64,000 bases of DNA from Chitinophaga lutea (GCF_003813775.1 NZ_RPDH01000001.1:2542001-2606000), one strand, 5' to 3'. Numbered from the stretch's first letter, positions 51,141 through 61,235 are shown. The notes: a model not told the origin generated them from the letters alone. Program-made: numbers and translations.

Positions 51141-52466
51141 TTATTTCAGTAAACCGCCTTTCAATCGCATCAGTTCCGTTTCAGCCACTTTCGTATTGTA
51201 ACGTGCCTGGATGAGCCGGTACATGGCGAGCTCGAGACTTTGCTGCGCTTCTTTCACTTCGAGTGTGGTAGAGACCCCTTCCCGGAACCGCTCCAGCGCC
51301 ACCATGGTGTTTTCGCGGGCCAGTTCCACACTTTCCTCTTCCAGCGTCAGCGCCATTTTATAGTACTCGTAATCCTTGAATGCATTTTTGAGCAGCAGGT
51401 CTACCTGCGACTGCTGGTTTTCGAGCGCCAGCTGCTGGTAGGCCAGGTTGAGTTTCGCATTTTTCAGTTCGCGGTGCGCGTTGAGGCCGTTGAAAATCGG
51501 GATAGTGGCGGAAAAGCCGTAGTTGAGGCCGCGGGTTTGGTTAAAGACGGGGCTGAACTGGTTCACGGCCGCACTCGCGCGAGATTCGTTGAAGTTGTAC
51601 GCGGAGTTGAAAGAGAGCACGGGGAAAAAGTCGCCTTTCCGTTCTTTGACCGTCAGCCGCGAAATTTCAACATTCTGGCGCGCCACCTGCAGTTGGGGGT
51701 TGGTGTTGCGGATGTTGGCGATGATGTCGCCGAATACCAGTCCGAGGTCTACCGGGATGGTGTCGAGCACGTCGTAGTTCGTGCTTTCATCGGCGATGGC
51801 CAGCAGCTGGTTGAGGCCGGCTTTGCTTTGTTCGATGACGGTTTGCTGGCGCAGCCACATGGCGCGTTGGGCGTTGTAATCCACTTTCGCCTGCAGGTAA
51901 TCTGTTTTCGGCGCCAGGCCCGTCTGGAATTTGGCGTCGGACAATTTCACCCGTTCGTCCGAAATCGACATCTGCTCCGCCAGCGCGCGCAGTTGCTGTT
52001 TCTGCTGGGCGATATTGTAATAACTGTTGATGATGTTGGCAATGGTGTTTTCCACCTGGTTTTTTACGTTCAGCTCGCCGAGTATCTCGATGGCCTGGAA
52101 ACGCTGGCGGGTGGCGAACATCTTCAGCCCGTCGAACAGCGTCCAGTTGAGGTTCACGGCTGCCTGCAGCTGCTGGTTCTTGAGGCCGCTGGTATCGCGT
52201 TTGTTGCCGTTGCCGAATTCCTGTTTGGTAGCGGTGCGGCTCCAGGTTTTGGCGGCGGTGGCGTTTACGCGGGGAGCGAACGCGAAGTTGGCGTAATCGA
52301 AATCATTGGCTGCAATGTCCGCGTCGGTGCGGGCCATGCGGATGTCGTAGTTGTTCTTCAGGCCCAGGTCGATGGCCTGCTCCAGCGTCAGCACGCGTTG
52401 CGCCTGTGCGCCGGAGGCGAACAGGGTGAAAAGCAGACCGGTGAATATTTTTCCTGTCAATGTCAT
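51141..52466 (-). CDS. TolC-family outer-membrane efflux channel
   Basis: 441 residues with a signal peptide (FTGLLFTLFASGAQA). The mature protein has the long helical pattern of TolC/OprM, with two related halves (VLTLEQAIDLGLKNNYDIRMA near the start and RLTVKERKGDFFPVLSFNSAY in the middle). It forms the trimeric exit duct of the efflux system. It is the last gene of the adaptor-RND-TolC operon, 18 nt after the pump gene. Confidence 0.94.
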   Translation of the reverse strand: MTLTGKIFTGLLFTLFASGAQAQRVLTLEQAIDLGLKNNYDIRMARTDADIAANDFDYANFAFAPRVNATAAKTWSRTATKQEFGNGNKRDTSGLKNQQLQAAVNLNWTLFDGLKMFATRQRFQAIEILGELNVKNQVENTIANIINSYYNIAQQKQQLRALAEQMSISDERVKLSDAKFQTGLAPKTDYLQAKVDYNAQRAMWLRQQTVIEQSKAGLNQLLAIADESTNYDVLDTIPVDLGLVFGDIIANIRNTNPQLQVARQNVEISRLTVKERKGDFFPVLSFNSAYNFNESRASAAVNQFSPVFNQTRGLNYGFSATIPIFNGLNAHRELKNAKLNLAYQQLALENQQSQVDLLLKNAFKDYEYYKMALTLEEESVELARENTMVALERFREGVSTTLEVKEAQQSLELAMYRLIQARYNTKVAETELMRLKGGLLK

Positions 52467-52484
52467 CAGATATCTTTTGAGATG

Positions 52485-55400
52485 TTATGCGTGGGCTGCA
52501 GCAGCGGCCGCTTCCGGATTTTCCGAAAGAAGCGCTTCTTCAAATTCCACATTCTTTTTCCTGCGGCTGAGGAAGGTGTACATCGCGGGGATCACGTACA
52601 ACGTGAGCACCAGCGAGAACATGATACCGCCCACGATTACGATACCCAGCGGAATGCGGCTGGTAGAGGCCGCGCCAAGGCTCATGGCGATGGGCAGCGC
52701 ACCGAGGGCCATTGCGAGGCTGGTCATCAGGATCGGGCGCAGGCGCATCACGGAGCCCTCGATGGCGGACGCGGCTTTTTCTTTACCCGCATCGCGCATG
52801 TGGTTGGCGAATTCCACGATGAGGATACCGTTTTTCGTTACCAGGCCGATGAGCATAATTACGCCGATCTGCGAGAAGATGTTCCAGGTTTGCCCGAATA
52901 CCCAAAGCGACAGCAGTGCGCCGGCAAAGGCCAGCGGCACGGTGAGCATGATAATGAACGGATCTATCCAGCTTTCGAACTGCGCGGCCAGTACGAGGTA
53001 AATCAATATCAGCGCCAGCACCAGCGCAAACATGGTGTTGGAGCCGCTTTCGGCGTAGTCGCGGGACGATCCGCTGAGCGCGGTATCAAAACTTTCGTCG
53101 ATCACCTTGTCCTGCTTCAGCTTGGCGTAAATGGCGTTCATGGCGTCGATACCGTCGCCGATGGTTTTGCCGGGGGCCAAGCCTGCGGAAATGGTGGCCG
53201 ACTTCATACGGTTGTAGTGGTAGATAACCGGCGGGCTCGTTTCTTCTTCGATGCTCACGAGGTTGTCGAGCTGGATGGCTTCGCCGCGGGCATTGCGCAC
53301 GTAAATGCTTTGCAGATCCACGGGGTCGTCGCGGTCGGAGCGGAACACCTGGCCCATTACCTGGTACTGTTTGCCGTTTCGGATGAAATAACCGAACCGG
53401 CGGTTACTCAAAGCCAGCTGCAGGGTGGAAGAAATATCCGCCACGGAAACGCCCAGCTCGCTGGCTTTGGCGCGGTTGATGTGAATGCGCAGCTCGGGTT
53501 TGTTGAACTTCAGGTCAACGTCAATGCCCTGGAACACAGGGTTGGCCGAAGCGGCATCCACGAATTGCGGTATCACCGCCGAGAGTTTTTCGAAGTTCAC
53601 GTTTTGCAACACGAACGACACCGGCAGGCCGCCGCGGCGCCCCACCTGGATGGTTTGCTGCTCAATGGCGAACACCTTGCCCTGCGGGAACCGGTACATA
53701 TTGCGGTTCACCATGTTCACGATATCTTTCTGGGAACGGGTTCTGTCTTGTGGCTCGGGCAGCGTCACAAATGAAAACGCGGTGTTCACGGAACCGGCGC
53801 CGGAGAAGCCGGGAGCGGTCACGGAAAGGATCACTTTCTTTTCAGGAATGGAATCCTGCATGAAACTCACGAGGTCGGTCACGTATTTATCCATGGCATC
53901 GTAAGAGGTGCCTTCGGGGGCGGTGACGGACAGGCGGAACATGCTCCTGTCTTCGATCGGGGCCAGCTCGGACTGCAGGGTGTTGAACAGCCAGTAGATC
54001 ATGCCGAGGCACACAAAAATGATCGCCACGGCTATCCAGCGGGCTTTCATGAAAGCAGTCAGGGAATTTTTATAGCTGTCTTCCATCCAGCGGAAGAAGG
54101 GCTCCGTTTTTTCGTAGAACCAGGAATGTTTGTGCGTTTTACGCGCCAGTTTAACGTTGAGCACGGGCGTGAGCGTGAGCGACACGAATGCGGAAATCAG
54201 TACCGCGCCGGCCACCACGATGCCGAACTCGCGGAAAAGGCTGCCCACAAATCCCTGCAGGAATATGATCGGCAGGAATACGAAAGCCAGTGTGATGGAA
54301 GTGGCGATCACCGCAAAGAAGATCTCTTCGGAACCTTCTTTGGCCGCGCGCATACGCGGCAGGCCCGCTTCTATTTTTTTGTAGATGTTTTCGGTTACCA
54401 CGATGCCGTCGTCCACCACCAGGCCCGTGGCCAGTACGATCGCCAGCAGGGTGAGGATGTTGATGGTGAAGCCGCATACGTACATGATGAAGAACGCACC
54501 GATGAGCGACACGGGAATGTCGACGATCGGGCGAAGCGCCATCAGCCAGTCGCGGAAGAACAGGTATACGATCAGGATCACCAGTACGAGTGCGATGATC
54601 AGGGTTTCCTGTACTTCGTGGATACTTTTCTTAATGAAGGCGGTATTGTCCATGGCGATGTTCAGCGAAAAGTCGTCGGGCACTTCCTTTTTCAGGTCTT
54701 CGTACCGTTTGTAAAATTCCTCTGAAATGGCCACGTAGTTGGAGCCGGGTTGGGGAATAAGGGCCAGCGCGATCTGCGGAATGTTGGACTCCTTCAGCTG
54801 CGTTTCTTCGTTTTCGGGGCCGAGCACGGCCTGGCCTACGTCGCGGAGGCGGATTTGGGCGCCGTTGACGTTTTTGATGATCAGTTCGTTGAATTCCTCT
54901 TCCGTGTCGAGGCGGCCGAAAGTTCGCACGGTGAGCTCCGTGGCGTTGCCGGCGATTTTACCGGACGGCAGTTCCACGTTCTCCTGCTGGAGGGCCAGCT
55001 GCACGTCGCCGGGGGTGAGGCTGTAAGCCGACAGGCGGGCGGGGTCCAGCCAGATACGCATGGCGTACTTTTTTTCACCCCATATCTGGATGGCGCTCAC
55101 GCCGGGAATGGTCTGCAGTTTTTCCAGCAGCACGTTGGTGGCATACTCCGTGATCTCGAGCTGGTTGCGGGTATTGCTCTGCACGGTCATGGAAATGATC
55201 GCGTCGGAGTTGGCGTCCGCTTTGGATACCACGGGCGGCGCCTCGAGGTCGGTAGGCAGGTTACGCTGCGCCTGCGATACCTTGTCGCGCACGTCGTTGG
55301 TGGCGGCTTCGAGGTCTTCGCCCAGTTCAAACTCCACGGTGATATTGCTGCTGCCCTGGCTACTGAGCGACGAGATATTTTTGATACCGGCCACGCCGTT

Positions 55401-55613
55401 GATGGCTTTCTCGAGCGTTTCGGTGATCTGTGTTTCGATGATGTCCGAGTTGGCGCCCGGGTAGGAGGTGCGCACGTTCACCACCGGCGGGTCAATCGCG
55501 GGGAAGTCGCGTACGCCGAGGAAAGAAAAGCCCACCAGACCGAAGATCACAATGATGATGTTCATCACGATGGCTAATACGGGTCTTTTGAGGGATATGG
55601 AAGGTAAACTCAT
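52485..55613 (-). CDS. RND efflux pump, HAE1 type (AcrB-like)
   Basis: 1,042 residues, full length. Twelve membrane helices and two large periplasmic loops. The proton-relay aspartates lie in ATGLVVDDGIVVTEN in helix 4, and PGANSDIIETQITETLEKAI near the start and GLVTKNGILIVEFANHMRD near the end are family signatures of the drug-exporting HAE1 branch and not the metal-exporting HME branch. It would pump hydrophobic compounds from periplasm or inner membrane with the adaptor upstream and TolC-like channel downstream. Confidence 0.95.
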   Translation of the reverse strand: MSLPSISLKRPVLAIVMNIIIVIFGLVGFSFLGVRDFPAIDPPVVNVRTSYPGANSDIIETQITETLEKAINGVAGIKNISSLSSQGSSNITVEFELGEDLEAATNDVRDKVSQAQRNLPTDLEAPPVVSKADANSDAIISMTVQSNTRNQLEITEYATNVLLEKLQTIPGVSAIQIWGEKKYAMRIWLDPARLSAYSLTPGDVQLALQQENVELPSGKIAGNATELTVRTFGRLDTEEEFNELIIKNVNGAQIRLRDVGQAVLGPENEETQLKESNIPQIALALIPQPGSNYVAISEEFYKRYEDLKKEVPDDFSLNIAMDNTAFIKKSIHEVQETLIIALVLVILIVYLFFRDWLMALRPIVDIPVSLIGAFFIMYVCGFTINILTLLAIVLATGLVVDDGIVVTENIYKKIEAGLPRMRAAKEGSEEIFFAVIATSITLAFVFLPIIFLQGFVGSLFREFGIVVAGAVLISAFVSLTLTPVLNVKLARKTHKHSWFYEKTEPFFRWMEDSYKNSLTAFMKARWIAVAIIFVCLGMIYWLFNTLQSELAPIEDRSMFRLSVTAPEGTSYDAMDKYVTDLVSFMQDSIPEKKVILSVTAPGFSGAGSVNTAFSFVTLPEPQDRTRSQKDIVNMVNRNMYRFPQGKVFAIEQQTIQVGRRGGLPVSFVLQNVNFEKLSAVIPQFVDAASANPVFQGIDVDLKFNKPELRIHINRAKASELGVSVADISSTLQLALSNRRFGYFIRNGKQYQVMGQVFRSDRDDPVDLQSIYVRNARGEAIQLDNLVSIEEETSPPVIYHYNRMKSATISAGLAPGKTIGDGIDAMNAIYAKLKQDKVIDESFDTALSGSSRDYAESGSNTMFALVLALILIYLVLAAQFESWIDPFIIMLTVPLAFAGALLSLWVFGQTWNIFSQIGVIMLIGLVTKNGILIVEFANHMRDAGKEKAASAIEGSVMRLRPILMTSLAMALGALPIAMSLGAASTSRIPLGIVIVGGIMFSLVLTLYVIPAMYTFLSRRKKNVEFEEALLSENPEAAAAAAHA

Positions 55614-55637
55614 GATAATCTCTTTTAGCGTTATTCT

Positions 55638-56714
55638 CTACTGCACTTTATTATACTTAAAGGGCATACCGGGTTTGAGCTGCAATATGCCGCTGGTAAT
55701 AACGGTATCGCCGATTTGCAGGCCGCTGGTGATCTGCACACTGCTTTCGTTCCTGAAGCCTGTTTCGACGTTCACGAACCTGGCGCGGCCGCTGTCTGCC
55801 ACAATCACCTGCTTGAAGCGGGTGCCGGGGATAACGGCCTGTGAAGGAATCATAATAGCGTTCGGATTATCTTTCAGTTGTATCGAGGTTTTGGCAAAAG
55901 CGCCCGGGAACAGCCTGCCGGCCGGGTTCGGCACGGTGGCGCGGAGCTTCACGCTGCGGGTGGCCAGGTCGATTTTCGGGTCGATGGCATAAACGCTGCC
56001 CGTGTAGCGGAGGGTGTCGCCGGCGATGGTGAACGTAACGGCATCTCCCTTATGGACGGCGTTGCGGTATTTCTCCGGCACGGCAAAGTCGATTTTCAGG
56101 GGATCGAGCTGCTGGAGGGTCGACATGATGGTGGCGGGGCCCACGATGGCGCCTTCGCTCACGTTGCGCAGGCCGAGGGTGCCGCTGAAGGGGGCGCGGA
56201 TTTCGGTTTTCTGCAGCTGGGCACGGTTGTATTCGATGTCTGCCCCGTAGGCGCTCACCTGGTTGCTGGTCACATCCACATCCTGCTGGCTGATACCGTT
56301 GATCTTGAGCAGTTTTTCCTGGCGGGCCAGGGTGGTTTTGGCCAGTTCACGCTGCAGTTCCAGTTTCCGGAGCTGGGCGAGGATGTCGCCATCATATATT
56401 TTCACCAGCAGGGCGCCTTTGCCCACTTTGGTGCCTTCCTTGAAGTATATTTTGGTGATACGGCCGCTGATTTCGGGTTTCAGTTCCACCTCTTCGTAAC
56501 TTTGCAGGGTACCGCTGGCTTCAATGATTTCGTCGACTTTCACGGGTTTGACCACATAGGCATCGGCCAGAATGGGGCGGCCGGCGCCGCGCGCTGCGGC
56601 AGGAGGGCCCGCGGGCTCTTTAGGATTGCTTTTGGCCGTCAGTTTGTAGATGAAGAAGCCGGCAACGGCCAGCAGCAGGCATACCAGTACGATTCTAAAG
56701 GTCTTATTGCGCAT
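55638..56714 (-). CDS. RND efflux periplasmic adaptor (membrane fusion protein)
   Basis: 358 residues. One N-terminal membrane helix anchors it (FRIVLVCLLLAVAGFFIYKL; no lipobox Cys with the usual spacing). Lipoyl/barrel-sandwich, hairpin and beta-barrel domains follow: VDEIIEASGTLQSYEEVELKPEISG, a helical hairpin containing AKTTLARQEKLLKINGISQQ, and LDPLKIDFAVPEKYRNAVHKG. It links the pump to the TolC-like duct. As first gene of the operon it is the likely site of control, but no regulator gene adjoins it. Confidence 0.94.
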   Translation of the reverse strand: MRNKTFRIVLVCLLLAVAGFFIYKLTAKSNPKEPAGPPAAARGAGRPILADAYVVKPVKVDEIIEASGTLQSYEEVELKPEISGRITKIYFKEGTKVGKGALLVKIYDGDILAQLRKLELQRELAKTTLARQEKLLKINGISQQDVDVTSNQVSAYGADIEYNRAQLQKTEIRAPFSGTLGLRNVSEGAIVGPATIMSTLQQLDPLKIDFAVPEKYRNAVHKGDAVTFTIAGDTLRYTGSVYAIDPKIDLATRSVKLRATVPNPAGRLFPGAFAKTSIQLKDNPNAIMIPSQAVIPGTRFKQVIVADSGRARFVNVETGFRNESSVQITSGLQIGDTVITSGILQLKPGMPFKYNKVQ

Positions 56715-57068
56715 GTTTTCGTGTGTATATAAAGACTAATGCAAATTACATGATTTCGTGGGCGGACAAATTTAATAATTGGACGTCAAGCCGTCCCGAA
56801 ACCGGTTCTATTTATGGTTAAGTGGTGGAATACGGGTTTGAATGGTCAACTTGTATGTCGTAACACATAATCAGACAAAAAGGGGCATATTATATATATA
56901 AAGGTGTAAAGAGGGTGTATAATGGTCCGAACAGGGGCACAAACATGATGTTTTTTAGGTATACGGTAAAGGGAGGAAAGGAGCTTGTAACCCGCTACGC
57001 GCGTGATTTGCAGCGATAGTACATATGTTATTGAAACGGAAAATCTGGGTTAAAATTTGGCGATGTCC
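56715..57068. other. 354-bp divergent intergenic region
   Basis: Between the efflux operon and acpP. It holds an A+T-rich stretch with TATATATATA near 56891-56900 and promoter-like TAATTTG seven-mers near the adaptor start. No hairpin or coding frame was recognised. Confidence 0.4.
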
Positions 57069-57097
57069 TTGGCAATTGAATAAAAATTATATTTTTG
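57069..57097 (+). promoter_or_regulatory. Complete promoter for acpP-fabF-rnc
   Basis: TTG at 57069-57071, an 18-nt spacer and TATTTTTG at 57090-57097. The ATG follows 33 nt later. Confidence 0.65.
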
Positions 57098-57130
57098 CAG
57101 TCAAGTTTTAAACCAAAAACACTTAAAATT

Positions 57131-57367
57131 ATGTCAGACATTGCATCAAGAGTTAAAAAGATCATCATTGACAAATTAGGCGTTGACGAGGCCGAGGTAA
57201 CTCCTGAAGCCAGCTTCACCAACGACTTAGGCGCTGACTCTTTGGATACGGTAGAACTGATTATGGAATTCGAAAAAGAATTCAACATCTCCATTCCTGA
57301 CGAACAAGCAGAAACCATCACCACTGTTGGCCAGGCAGTAGCTTACCTGGAAGAACACGTAAAATAA
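57131..57367 (+). CDS. acpP: Acyl carrier protein
   Basis: 78 residues from ATG 57131; the frame upstream to 57095 overlaps the promoter and is not part of the protein. The 4'-phosphopantetheine attachment serine lies in [16 protein letters not shown]. Acidic and helical throughout, as usual for AcpP. It carries growing acyl chains in type II fatty acid synthesis. fabF follows after 23 nt, the common acpP-fabF order. Confidence 0.97.
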   Translation: MSDIASRVKKIIIDKLGVDEAEVTPEASFTNDLGADSLDTVELIMEFEKEFNISIPDEQAETITTVGQAVAYLEEHVK

Positions 57368-57390
57368 TCCAACAAACCAGAACTGTTTTA

Positions 57391-58644
57391 ATGCAACCAA
57401 GACGAGTAGTCGTTACAGGTTTAGGCGCGCTGACACCGCTCGGCAATTCCGTTGATGCTTATTGGCAGGGATTGGCGAACGGTGTATCCGGCGCTGATTT
57501 TATCAAGCAGTTTGACGCCTCCAAATTCAAGACCCGATTTGCCTGCGAACTGAAAGATTTTGATCCTGCCCAGTACATGGACAAAAAGGACGCGCGCAAA
57601 ATGGACCCTTTTACCCAAACAGCTGTAATTGCGGCGGACCAGGCAGTGGCCGACGCGAAAATAGACCGGAACTCCGTGAATGTGGACCGGGTTGGGGTGA
57701 TATGGGGCACCGGTGTTGGGGGGATGATCAACTTCACGAATGAGTTAAAGGAGTTTCACGCGGGCGACGGTACGCCCCGTTTCAGTCCTTTCCTGATTAC
57801 CCGTTTGATATTGGACATCGCCGCAGGGCATATTTCCATGCGGCATGGTTTCAGAGGCCCCAACTTTTCGGTAGTTTCTGCCTGCGCCTCTGCCACTAAC
57901 GCCATTATTGAAGCCATGTATGCCATCCGCTACGGTAAAGCGGATGTTATTATTACCGGTGGATCCGAGAACATCATCAACGAGCCCTGTGTTGGCGGTT
58001 TTAACGCCATGAAGGCGCTGAGTGAGCGGAACGACGATCCCAAGACAGCTTCCAGGCCTTTCGACCTGGACCGCGACGGTTTTGTAATGGGCGAGGGCGC
58101 CGGCGCATTGGTGCTGGAAAGCTACGAACATGCCATGGCCCGCGGCGCCAAAATTTATGTTGAGCTGGCCGGCGGCGGTGCAACCGCAGATGCCCACCAC
58201 ATTACCGCTCCCCATCCCGAAGGGCTGGGCGCGCGCAGTGTAATGACGCAGGCGCTGAACGATGCCGGCCTGCAGGCTGAAGACATCGATTACATCAACG
58301 TTCACGGAACCTCTACGCCTTTGGGTGATATAGCGGAAGTGAAGGCGATACAGCAGGTTTTCGGCGAAGCGGCCTACCGGTTGAACATCAGTTCCACCAA
58401 ATCCATGACCGGGCACCTGCTTGGAGCGGCGGGCGCAGTAGAGTCCATCGCCGTTATTAAAAGTATATTGGAAAGCCTTGTTCCGCCTACAATCAACCAC
58501 TTCACAGACGATCCCCAACTGGATGCCGGGTTGAATTATACCTTTAACGTTGCACAAAAGAGAGAAGTAAGAGCGGGGCTGAGCAATACCTTCGGGTTTG
58601 GCGGGCACAACGCTTCGGTAGTTTTCAAAAAATTTGTTCCTTGA
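57391..58644 (+). CDS. fabF: 3-oxoacyl-[acyl-carrier-protein] synthase II
   Basis: 417 residues. It extends acyl-ACP by two carbons from malonyl-ACP. The catalytic triad is visible: Cys in VSACASATNAI, His in VHGTSTPLGD and His in MTGHLLGAAGAVE; the GFGGHNASVVFK C-terminal loop is also present. Its length and the start RRVVVTGLGALTPLGNS fit FabF, not FabB. It is cotranscribed with acpP, and rnc starts 5 nt after its stop. Confidence 0.96.
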   Translation: MQPRRVVVTGLGALTPLGNSVDAYWQGLANGVSGADFIKQFDASKFKTRFACELKDFDPAQYMDKKDARKMDPFTQTAVIAADQAVADAKIDRNSVNVDRVGVIWGTGVGGMINFTNELKEFHAGDGTPRFSPFLITRLILDIAAGHISMRHGFRGPNFSVVSACASATNAIIEAMYAIRYGKADVIITGGSENIINEPCVGGFNAMKALSERNDDPKTASRPFDLDRDGFVMGEGAGALVLESYEHAMARGAKIYVELAGGGATADAHHITAPHPEGLGARSVMTQALNDAGLQAEDIDYINVHGTSTPLGDIAEVKAIQQVFGEAAYRLNISSTKSMTGHLLGAAGAVESIAVIKSILESLVPPTINHFTDDPQLDAGLNYTFNVAQKREVRAGLSNTFGFGGHNASVVFKKFVP

Positions 58645-58648
58645 TTGT

Positions 58649-59380
58649 GTGAAAATACTTCCAGGATATTTATATAAGCTCATATACGGGAAAAGGCAGT
58701 TATACAAAGACCTTTACAATTTGCTGGGGTTTCACCCGGGCAACCTGGCTTTGTATGAAGTCGCCCTGAGCCACCGCTCCAGCAAGGAAAAATTCCTCGA
58801 AAGCAATGAGCGGCTGGAGTACCTCGGCGATGCCATACTGGGCGCCATCATCGGCGACTACCTGTTTAAAAAATACCCCTACAAAACGGAAGGCTACCTC
58901 ACGGAAATGCGCTCCAAAATCGTTAACCGCCAACAGCTGAACGATATCGCCATCAAAATGGGGCTGCGCAAGCTCACCATCTACGACAAATACAATTCCT
59001 TCCTTAAAATCAGCCAGATATTCGGTAACACCCTCGAAGCCCTCGTAGGCGCCGTGTACCTCGACCGTGGTTATAACCAGACCAAACAGTTCGTGCACAA
59101 ACGCATCCTGGTACCCTACATCGACCTGGAAGCGCTCGAAACCGTGGAAATGAACCACAAGAACAAACTCTACGGCTGGGCCAACAAAAACGGCAAAACG
59201 CTGGAGTTTGAACTGATCGAGGAACAAATGGACAACGGCCGCCGCATTTTCACCGTAGGCGCCATGCTGAACGGTGAACTGATCTGCACCGGCAAAGCCT
59301 TCAATAAAAAAGACGCCAGCCAGATTGCCGCCTCCCAGGCGATAGAACTGCTGGGTATTGGTACGGACGATACCAAATAA
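58649..59380 (+). CDS. rnc: Ribonuclease III
   Basis: 243 residues from GTG 58649, 4 nt after fabF; an alternative TTG at 58634 would overlap fabF by 11 nt. RNase III cuts double-stranded RNA in rRNA maturation and mRNA decay. The catalytic domain has the signature NERLEYLGDAILGAIIGDYL, and the second metal region is FGNTLEALVGAVYLDRG. The C-terminal ~70 residues are a dsRNA-binding domain (GKTLEFELIEEQ, FNKKDASQIAASQAIELL). The fabF-rnc junction is shared by many Bacteroidota; the tight spacing suggests translational coupling. Confidence 0.95.
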   Translation: MKILPGYLYKLIYGKRQLYKDLYNLLGFHPGNLALYEVALSHRSSKEKFLESNERLEYLGDAILGAIIGDYLFKKYPYKTEGYLTEMRSKIVNRQQLNDIAIKMGLRKLTIYDKYNSFLKISQIFGNTLEALVGAVYLDRGYNQTKQFVHKRILVPYIDLEALETVEMNHKNKLYGWANKNGKTLEFELIEEQMDNGRRIFTVGAMLNGELICTGKAFNKKDASQIAASQAIELLGIGTDDTK

Positions 59381-59384
59381 CCAC

Positions 59385-59987
59385 TTACTTAGTCCGCACA
59401 TCCACTCTCAAAATCGTTTTCAACCGCTCTCCCGGCGTTTTGTTGGGATCATTGATGTATATCTCGTGGTGCGCGCCGTTCACATCCAGGTGGTGCTGGT
59501 TGATGTAATGGTACAGTTTTTCGTGCGACGGCGTTTCCTCGCTATAGGGACCGATATGTAACAGCTGTACCGCCAGCGTGGGAGGCAGCTGTTCATACAC
59601 CAGTTCGTCGAGATACGGGAGTTTTCTGTTGCCTGCCAGCGCAACGGCCTGCTTGCAGTCGTTCGCCGTCACAAAACCCGGCAGCTGGATGGAGAGTTTC
59701 CAGAACCATTCCTCCCGCGGTACCTGCGCAAGCGGTTCTCCGCTGGGCGTCCACCACAGCCCTTCGAGCGGGGCTACCTTAAAGTCCATTTCCTGCAGCT
59801 TGCAGATTTTCTTGACGTTATAGGCGGAGGCATACAGCGCTTTGATTTTGCCGGCAAATACAGGAGAGGCAGGGTCGCCATGGCCTTCCAGCGCCAGGTA
59901 ACCGGCAGCGGCGATCGTTACCAGTTCCGGCATCGGTTTGGCGCGGTAGTAATGCTTCTGTTCTTTGGCGAGGTCTGTCTTTTGCAT
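59385..59987 (-). CDS. GyrI-like small-molecule-binding domain protein
   Basis: 200 residues with the GyrI-like/SOUL-type fold of AraC effector-binding domains: FAGKIKALYASAYNVKKICK early, then LEGLWWTPSGE, EEWFWKLSIQLPGFV and a C-terminal HHEIYINDPNKTPGERLKTILR. It has no DNA-binding part, so it is a stand-alone ligand binder, possibly also a hydrolase as found for some members. It is convergent with rnc (5 nt apart) and lies just downstream of the WYL regulator. Confidence 0.9.
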   Translation of the reverse strand: MQKTDLAKEQKHYYRAKPMPELVTIAAAGYLALEGHGDPASPVFAGKIKALYASAYNVKKICKLQEMDFKVAPLEGLWWTPSGEPLAQVPREEWFWKLSIQLPGFVTANDCKQAVALAGNRKLPYLDELVYEQLPPTLAVQLLHIGPYSEETPSHEKLYHYINQHHLDVNGAHHEIYINDPNKTPGERLKTILRVDVRTK

Positions 59988-60038
59988 AAAGTTCAGGTGT
60001 TTTATGCAAAATAAAGCGGGGGTGATGACAGCCTTATG

Positions 60039-60992
60039 TCAGGAGAGGTGCCCGCGTAATTCTTCGAGGTGCTGCCGCATTAAAACCTTGAGATCTTCCG
60101 GTTCCACCACGGTGGCGCGGTTGCCCATCATCAGCATCCAGCGGGAAAAGTAACTGAGGCTGTTGTGCATAAAAGTGATTTCGACATAATCTTCCTCCGT
60201 TTTTTCCTGCACCATGCCGAAATGATACTTCTGGTCGCCGAGCCACCGGGCAATGTCGTGCCGGAACTGTACCCTGATCAGGATAGGCTGGTCGGGGTCC
60301 GACTGGAATTCGTTCGAGATGTACTGTTGCAGGGTGATGCGGGCGGACTTGTCGAAGCCCTGATCGGTCAGGCTGAGCGATTTGATGCGGTCGGCCCGGA
60401 AGTCGCGGTAATCTTTACGGAGGCGGCAATACCCGATGAGGTGCCAGCTGCTGTTCATGTGAAATATGCCGATAGGCTCCACTTCGCGGCGGCTGACCGA
60501 GTCGCTGTAAAACGAGTAATATTCGATGGAAAGCACGCGTTGCCGGGCCAGGGCATCCTGGATGTCGCTGAGGAAACGGTTGGGGAACTGGCTTTCCTCG
60601 CGCGGGCTGCGCAGCACGGCGATGTTTTCGTCGAGCGACTCGAGGAAATCCTTATCGCTCCCCCGCAGCACCGCCCGGATCTTTTGCATGGCGCTGCTGA
60701 ACTGCTGACGGTTGGAATGGTCGCTGTGCTGTTCCATCAGCTTTTCGCCGGTGAGCAGGGCGGCCGCTTCGGTGCGGTTGAACATTACGGGCGGCAGGTG
60801 GTATCCGTCCACGATATAATAACCGGTGCCGGCTTCCGCGCCAATGGGCACGCCCGCCTCCGTCAGCGCCTTCACGTCCCGGTAAACGGTCCGGAGGCTG
60901 ATGGAGAAACGGTCCGCGATTTCCTGGGCCTTGACGATTTTTTTGCCCTGGAGCTGAACAAGGATGGCAGTAAGCCGGTCGATTCGATTCAT
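60039..60992 (-). CDS. YafY-type transcriptional regulator (HTH + WYL)
   Basis: 317 residues. The N-terminal ~60 are an HTH_11 winged helix (RLTAILVQLQGKKIVKAQEIADRFSISLRTVYRDVKALTEAGVP). A middle helical part leads to a WYL domain from about residue 135, with SWHLIGYCRLRKDYRDFRADRIKSL. WYL proteins sense nucleic-acid or nucleotide ligands. The next gene, 51 nt downstream, encodes a GyrI-like protein, a pairing common in Bacteroidota and other phyla. The -7 box lies 4 nt before the ATG, so the mRNA is nearly leaderless. Confidence 0.92.
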   Translation of the reverse strand: MNRIDRLTAILVQLQGKKIVKAQEIADRFSISLRTVYRDVKALTEAGVPIGAEAGTGYYIVDGYHLPPVMFNRTEAAALLTGEKLMEQHSDHSNRQQFSSAMQKIRAVLRGSDKDFLESLDENIAVLRSPREESQFPNRFLSDIQDALARQRVLSIEYYSFYSDSVSRREVEPIGIFHMNSSWHLIGYCRLRKDYRDFRADRIKSLSLTDQGFDKSARITLQQYISNEFQSDPDQPILIRVQFRHDIARWLGDQKYHFGMVQEKTEEDYVEITFMHNSLSYFSRWMLMMGNRATVVEPEDLKVLMRQHLEELRGHLS

Positions 60993-60996
60993 ACGC

Positions 60997-61004
60997 CAAA
61001 TTTA
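60997..61004 (-). promoter_or_regulatory. -7 promoter box (TAAATTTG) for the WYL regulator
   Basis: Exact TAnnTTTG match on the minus strand, only 4 nt before the ATG at 60992. Confidence 0.45.
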
Positions 61005-61235
61005 CATTTTCCCGCGGTTGAGCAAACGCCGCGAATTTTTTATACGTATTTAAACTTACGGGCGATACCTCTGTCTAATAGTATGATCTGTTAAAAAAAG
61101 ATGTTTCAACACGAATGTATTTGCAGATAACGACGTCTAATACTACAAAAAACACCCCTTCTCAAAGATATTCAACCTGTTAAAGGGTTGTAAAGTACTA
61201 GTTGCTGTTACAGCATATAGTTAGGTTAAATGGTA

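Noticed and set aside
50782..51201. 139-codon frame before the RND operon terminator
   Set aside because: It runs through the terminator hairpin and into the tolC-like gene on the other strand and has no protein-like composition.
51240..53774. 844-codon plus-strand frame across the tolC- and RND-gene region
   Set aside because: Antisense to two clear genes and made of His/Arg-rich low-quality sequence.
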